NCBI RefSeq assembly: GCF_949987535.1
Contig: NC_080081.1
Coordinates: 48,892,973 to 48,956,972 of the forward strand
Direction of reading: 5' to 3'
Source of the DNA: Balaenoptera acutorostrata
Lineage: Eukaryota > Chordata > Mammalia > Artiodactyla > Balaenopteridae
DNA length: 64,000 nt
How positions within the stretch are numbered: the first letter of the stretch is position 1; each line of letters opens with the position of its first letter. A model generated the notes under the pieces. The model made no database searches. It was not told the origin of the DNA and was given only the letters and a program-made list of their open reading frames with translations. The position numbers were made by a program, and so were the translations under genes. Positions 59,720-64,000 of this stretch are shown here, piece after piece.

Positions 59720-59930
59720 GTTGTGGTATAAAGATAAAGATACTGGAATCATTCTCAGATATCTTAACTTTGAGTCCTGGTTCTGTCAAATAAGTCTGAG
59801 AGTTTCCCAAGCTTCAATTTTTATAATCAATAAAATATATCCAATAATATTTTTGTCACGAGGCTATGGTGACAACTAAAGAGATATTAAATAAAACATT
59901 TTATAAGGTGAAAAGTGCTGCATGCTTTCA
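59720..59930 (+). repeat. MIR SINE relic
   Basis: MIR order: 'ataaagatactggaatcattctcagat', 'ttgagtcctggttctgtca', 'gtttcccaagcttcaattttta', 'gaggctatggtgac'. Confidence 0.6.
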
Positions 59931-59974
59931 AAGCAATGTTGGTATTCTCAAATTTAAAATTTTCCTACCATTCT

Positions 59975-60175
59975 TAAAGGCCTACTCTAGGCCAGGTACT
60001 TCACATGCTTAATCTCATCTTGTCCTCCCCATAGCTTCATATTATTCTTCCTATTTTACAAATATGTACTGTAAAATCAAGTTACAAACTCAAAAATCAT
60101 AAGGCCAGGAGGTTAAAGCACTTACATTAAAATCAGTCTCCTTATTTTAAATCCTGCATTCTTTCTGCCACCTAT
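59975..60175 (-). repeat. MIR SINE relic
   Basis: Antisense MIR: 'ctaggccaggtacttcacatgcttaatctcat', 'ttattcttcctattttacaaatatg'. Lies head-to-head with neighbouring MIR copies. Confidence 0.6.
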
Positions 60176-60204
60176 AGGAATGCCTTCACCTGGCAAACAT
60201 TCAC

Positions 60205-60400
60205 AGCATGGAATATAGAGGTTTAGAGCATGATCTCTTGAGCCAACAGTGCCTGGCATCAAAGCCAAGATTTACCATTTATGAGCTGGGTGACCTTATC
60301 CATGCTCTTGATCTCTCTGTGCATTAGTTTTCTCATTTATGAAATAGGTATAATAGTAGTAATTTCTCTATAAGGTTGAATGAGTCTTAGCCTTTATGTG
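60205..60400 (+). repeat. MIR SINE relic
   Basis: Well-preserved order: 'tagaggtttagagcatgatctcttgagcc', 'atttaccatttatgagctgggtgacctta', 'ctctctgtgcattagttttctcatttatgaaatagg'. One of the clearest MIRs here. Confidence 0.72.
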
Positions 60401-63400
60401 TCTTAGGTCTGAGTTTTGAGAAACAGAGCTGCAGGCAGAGCTTAGTGTGCAAATGATTTGTAGAGAGAGAGAGAGATCTCAAAGTAAGGACAGAGAGGGA
60501 GGAGGAAGGGGCAGGGGGAGAAAACTAAGCAAAGACAGGTTCTCAGCAGGAGACTAATGTCAGCCTTATCCCACTGGGAACCATGAACCACAAATGACAT
60601 CACAGAGTTGGCCCTACCTTGGGTGAAGGTGGCCTTTCTGTGTCAGTCATTGGCTGGAGCTCAGTCCAGGGAGGGCACCGTGCATAAACTCCTAGGCTCA
60701 TTGGCTTCCTTTCTAAGGAGGGCATTTTTCTGGAAAATAGTGAGCTTTGAGCAATTTGCAGCCAACGCATATGGCAGCTGGGTATTGGGAGCACTGTGTC
60801 ACTGATGCAGTTCTGGGCGGCACACCAAAAGAATCCACTGCAACATACAAAGTGCTTACAAACATATCTGGCTCATTGTAAGCTGCCAATAAAAGTTAGC
60901 TTTCATTACATTATTTTGCTCGTAAGTCTTCTCACACTGTTTCATATGTTTAAGTTTGGCTTTCTAACTAGAATGTAAATTCCTTAAGGTCAGGGACCAA
61001 TTCTAATTCTACCTACAGTGCAGCTATAAATCAATGCTTTATGATGGCCGCCTAGCAGCTCTGATTTATGTTTGGCTCTGAGGGTATGACCTCAGCCTAC
61101 TTTCTTTTTTCCTACTCAAATGCATGCTTTTTATTAAAAAATGAAATAATAAATTAGAAATTTATTATTAAACTTGATCTTGGGGGGGAAATCTCCCCTT
61201 TCAGAGGTATGTATGGAAGAATATAATTGTATTTTTATCTGTACCAGATACATTTTTGGCTAACTTTGTGCTCAATACAATTCTTCAAAATTTGTTATTT
61301 TATTTGTGAACTGAGTTTTTTAATATTTAAAGTGGAATGATTAGATAAGGCAGACATACTCTTATTTTTGCCAATGCAGACTTGTTCTGGAATAATTACT
61401 TTTTAATATCTAAAGCAATTCTATTGATCAGAATATTGATCCTGTTCTCATTTTTGATCATTGTGCCATTGATTTAACATTATCACTGCCTTACCAAGTA
61501 GAGTAGACTATGAGGTGTCTTGCGTATTCATCTTTGTTGAAAGACAAATGCATGAGACAGGCTTTAAAAGCTTTTTAAAATGCAAGATGCTGGAACTGCA
61601 TTTTCGATCTGCATTCTCTCCTGCTGTTATATGGAATTTATTGAAAATGTGCCTCTTAGAGGTCAGATCATTTCTTTCTTCAAGTGGAAAAAAAAGATAT
61701 AAGTAATATATTAAAAGACCTCTAGGATAATATCAAGAAATTAGAAAAACCTCATTCTATATTCAGTTACCCCTCCTCTTGAACATTATGACTCATCAAA
61801 AATAAGAATCGCAATTCATCTGTTTCTAGATAACTTCAGACTTTTGCATTTTTAGGTTTTATTAGAACCAGGCATATAGGACATCTTTTTCCCCCCCTTT
61901 TTTTTCCTCTGTATTTTTCCCTTTCGTCAGTCTCCTCCTATTAAATAATTTAGAAAGCCACAGACTGAATTAAAAAGGAAACTCTTACCATCTTATCTAA
62001 TTTGAAATCTATTAATTGATTAAAATGCTTCTCAATTCATCAGTTTTCCTGAATACTTTAGTATATTATTCTTTATTAGGAAAACATTCTCCACATGGAC
62101 AATATTTAAAATGTATCATTTGCATGGTGCTTTTCAATAAGTGTAACATACAAAGAGTTGGTGTCTAAAAAATATTTTTTGATATTGAAAAAAATGATAA
62201 AGTTTTTTAAAATAATAATGTAGCTAGTCTAACTTATGTATTATTCTAGTTTTCTAATCTACAGATGTGCTACAATAGATTCTCTTTATGACTAAGAAAA
62301 TATATACATATGTATTAATTTATTCAGGGATGAATGCTGTTCATTATTTGCCCTTCTAATCTGGAGAGAAGTTCTTAATCATTTCTGGTCACAGTTGGAA
62401 GAAAATATTTCCACCTTTTTTGATTGCCTGTCTTACAGTTTGAAGTACTTTAGTAAGTCTTTAAACATGAACCATTTGCTTTCACCTAGGCAGAGAGAGT
62501 CCCCTTTCATTTACTCTAATTAATTGTTAATAGATTTTTCTCTCTTAGTTATTAAAAAGCTTAATGATTCAAGAGCCATTTGGGAAAGGATCCTATTTTT
62601 AAGTATTATAGTTGAGCCAAGCATGAAAAGGTCTGAAGCTCAAATAGGAGTAGAAGGGGGTGGTGGGATTCAATGGCAGTTTTGAATCTGGGGGGATTTA
62701 TAAAGCAGTGCTTGAGGGAGATCCACCTGGTTGATGGGGACAAAACTGTAGGCAGAGAGAAAAGTATAGAATAGACTAATGCAGGTTACCAGGATGTGAA
62801 AATGGAGCTCTTACTGTTTGACTTTTGTCATGAAGTCCTAAGACTGAGAAAAAGGATGTCAAGTGCCTGTATGACTTGCTTATAGCACTTATCAAGGAAC
62901 TCTCCCCAGACTGCCTTGTGAGGCTCATCCCCTCTCCCAGGGATGGATAAAGCAGGTCTAGGGCCTCGTAGGACGGCAACGGAGGTTAGGATTCCTTTGG
63001 AGGCATTGTTAAAACGCAGAGCACTTCCTCTTTCATCTGAGATGCTTCTGTTCCCCTTAAACCCAACATGAAGAGCTTCAAGGGGGCATTTTGAAGAGCT
63101 TGATATTTATCTTCTGGGGTTTGAGGAATCCAAGGGAATGTTTTTATACATATCTGAGAAATCTTAAGATGAGAGATTGTGGCTATCAGTGTAAGATGGC
63201 ATAGTTTTGAGAGTGAGGGTGGAGAGGGGAGGGGGGAAATAGCGAGAGAGAGAGAAAGATAGAGACAGAGAGAGACAGAGACAGAGAGACAGAGACTGAG
63301 TCAGGTATGCTTTGGAAGTGAGCCCAAAGTAGTGGTGTAGGGAAGGGTTGCAGGTGTTTTCCTTGAAGTCAGGTGGACCTCTGGGAGGGTGTTGGCCTGA

Positions 63401-64000
63401 GGCCTTGAGAGTGCCTGAGGTACAGGTGAGAAGGAGGTAGTAACCAATCAGAGCAGTGGTGCCGCCTGAGGCCCAACGACTGAAAGAGAACATTAGGCTG
63501 GGCTTCCCCTGGGAACCACTTATATCAAAGTTACTGCAGAAGAGCTGAAAGACCCAGAGAGAAAGTATCAGTTTTGGATGTCCTCTTATAAGCCAGAGGA
63601 TCCAAACATAGATCACCAAATTTCCAGCCCCTAACTCTTTCTTCCCTTGGGCCTAACCCTGGAAGGGGCAACAATAGTAACTTCCGGGTCGAGGCAATAG
63701 CTGGCCGACTACAGAACAATGAAGTCCACCAAACCTCACCCCCACCTGGTATAGGTTTACAGATTTGAAGTGCTATCAATCTGGTTGTGGGAGAAGCTCC
63801 AGATTAGATAAGAGCTTAGAATTTTGATTATTACATTGAACTGGAGTTATTAGTACCAGAATGAAGTGTTCTTGTGAGTCAAGGTACCTGAAAAGCTAGT
63901 CAATCTGACTGAAATGTATCAAAGGACAAGGACAGAATTACTCTACAGAGTGAGTTTGAAGAGACAGTGAGACAAAAGAATCAAGTGACTTTGTGAGCTT
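60401..64000. other. Unassigned right-hand flank
   Basis: No gene recognised. A short GA tract lies at 60462-60476 and an L2-like trace near 60965-61040. Open frames up to 151 codons (63619-63164, minus) run through GA/CT-rich sequence and show serine/leucine runs typical of such repeats. The segment 63330-63730 is GC-richer and contains CCAAT within 'gtaaccaatcagag', but there is no evidence for a promoter. Confidence 0.5.
63239..63298. repeat. GA-rich tract
   Basis: Imperfect (GA)n and (GACA)n units. Strand-asymmetric purine run. The minus-strand open frame across it is an artefact. Confidence 0.9.

Noticed and set aside
63430..63460. CCAAT-box promoter near a GC-richer segment
   Set aside because: A single CCAAT without a TATA box, CpG island or downstream exon is not evidence for a promoter.
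63164..63619. 151-codon minus-strand frame as a host gene
   Set aside because: It runs through a GA/CT simple repeat giving Leu/Ser runs. No domain and no splice structure are visible.

Overview
The window is mammalian nuclear DNA, most likely from a cetacean. The strongest clue is a set of tRNA-derived CHR-type SINEs (48078-48404, 49478-49823, 57506-57779, and an older piece near 55930-56067). Their head, internal A and B boxes and (AAAT)n tail are those of cetacean/hippo/ruminant SINEs, and no BovB-like LINE of ruminants was seen. The DNA is AT-rich, with no operons, no bacterial-style genes and no host protein-coding exon that I can recognise. Nearly all long open frames belong to LINE-1 (L1) retrotransposons; the other frames are short and chance-like. 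Element boundaries, target-site duplications (TSDs), motifs and stop positions were read by eye from the sequence. Family names come from memory of consensus sequences and were not searched.

Layout. 1-4781: mostly unassigned, with no gene seen. 4782-10060: an AT microsatellite, then a long minus-strand L1 with decayed ORF1 and ORF2. 10.2-18.8 kb: old relics (a MaLR/MLT1-like LTR, MIR, L2-like LINE pieces, L1 scraps), a (CA)n tract and a solo endogenous-retrovirus-type LTR carrying a 14-bp tandem repeat. 18776-29097: an L1 insertion with an inverted 5' part, flanked by a 14-bp TSD. Inside it sits a second, full-length L1 (20275-27182) with its own TSD. That inner L1 has a duplicated 5'UTR module, an intact 297-codon ORF1, and an ORF2 of normal length in a single frame with four premature stops. 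29791-32025: another L1, minus strand, 5'-truncated, with a 14-bp TSD. Its 3' half forms a long inverted repeat with the preceding L1. 33.5-47.9 kb: the most repeat-poor part, with only a few old MIR/L2 traces. 48-60 kb: SINEs, short L1 3' ends, a Tigger/MER2-like MITE, and MIR, L2 and MER5A-like relics. 60.4-64 kb: unassigned, with GA-rich tracts.

How the parts relate. The window records several rounds of retrotransposition. L1 ORF1 protein (RNA chaperone) and ORF2 protein (endonuclease and reverse transcriptase) copy L1 RNA into A/T-rich targets and also mobilise the SINEs. Nesting gives a relative order: MIR and L2 relics first, then CHR SINEs and older L1s inserted near or into them, then the 5'-inverted L1, and last the full-length L1 inside it. 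The most notable item is that full-length L1. Its promoter region consists of one complete 362-bp unit plus a truncated second unit, each with a perfect hairpin. This resembles the monomer layout of rodent L1 5'UTRs and differs from the older L1 head seen near 11.87 kb.
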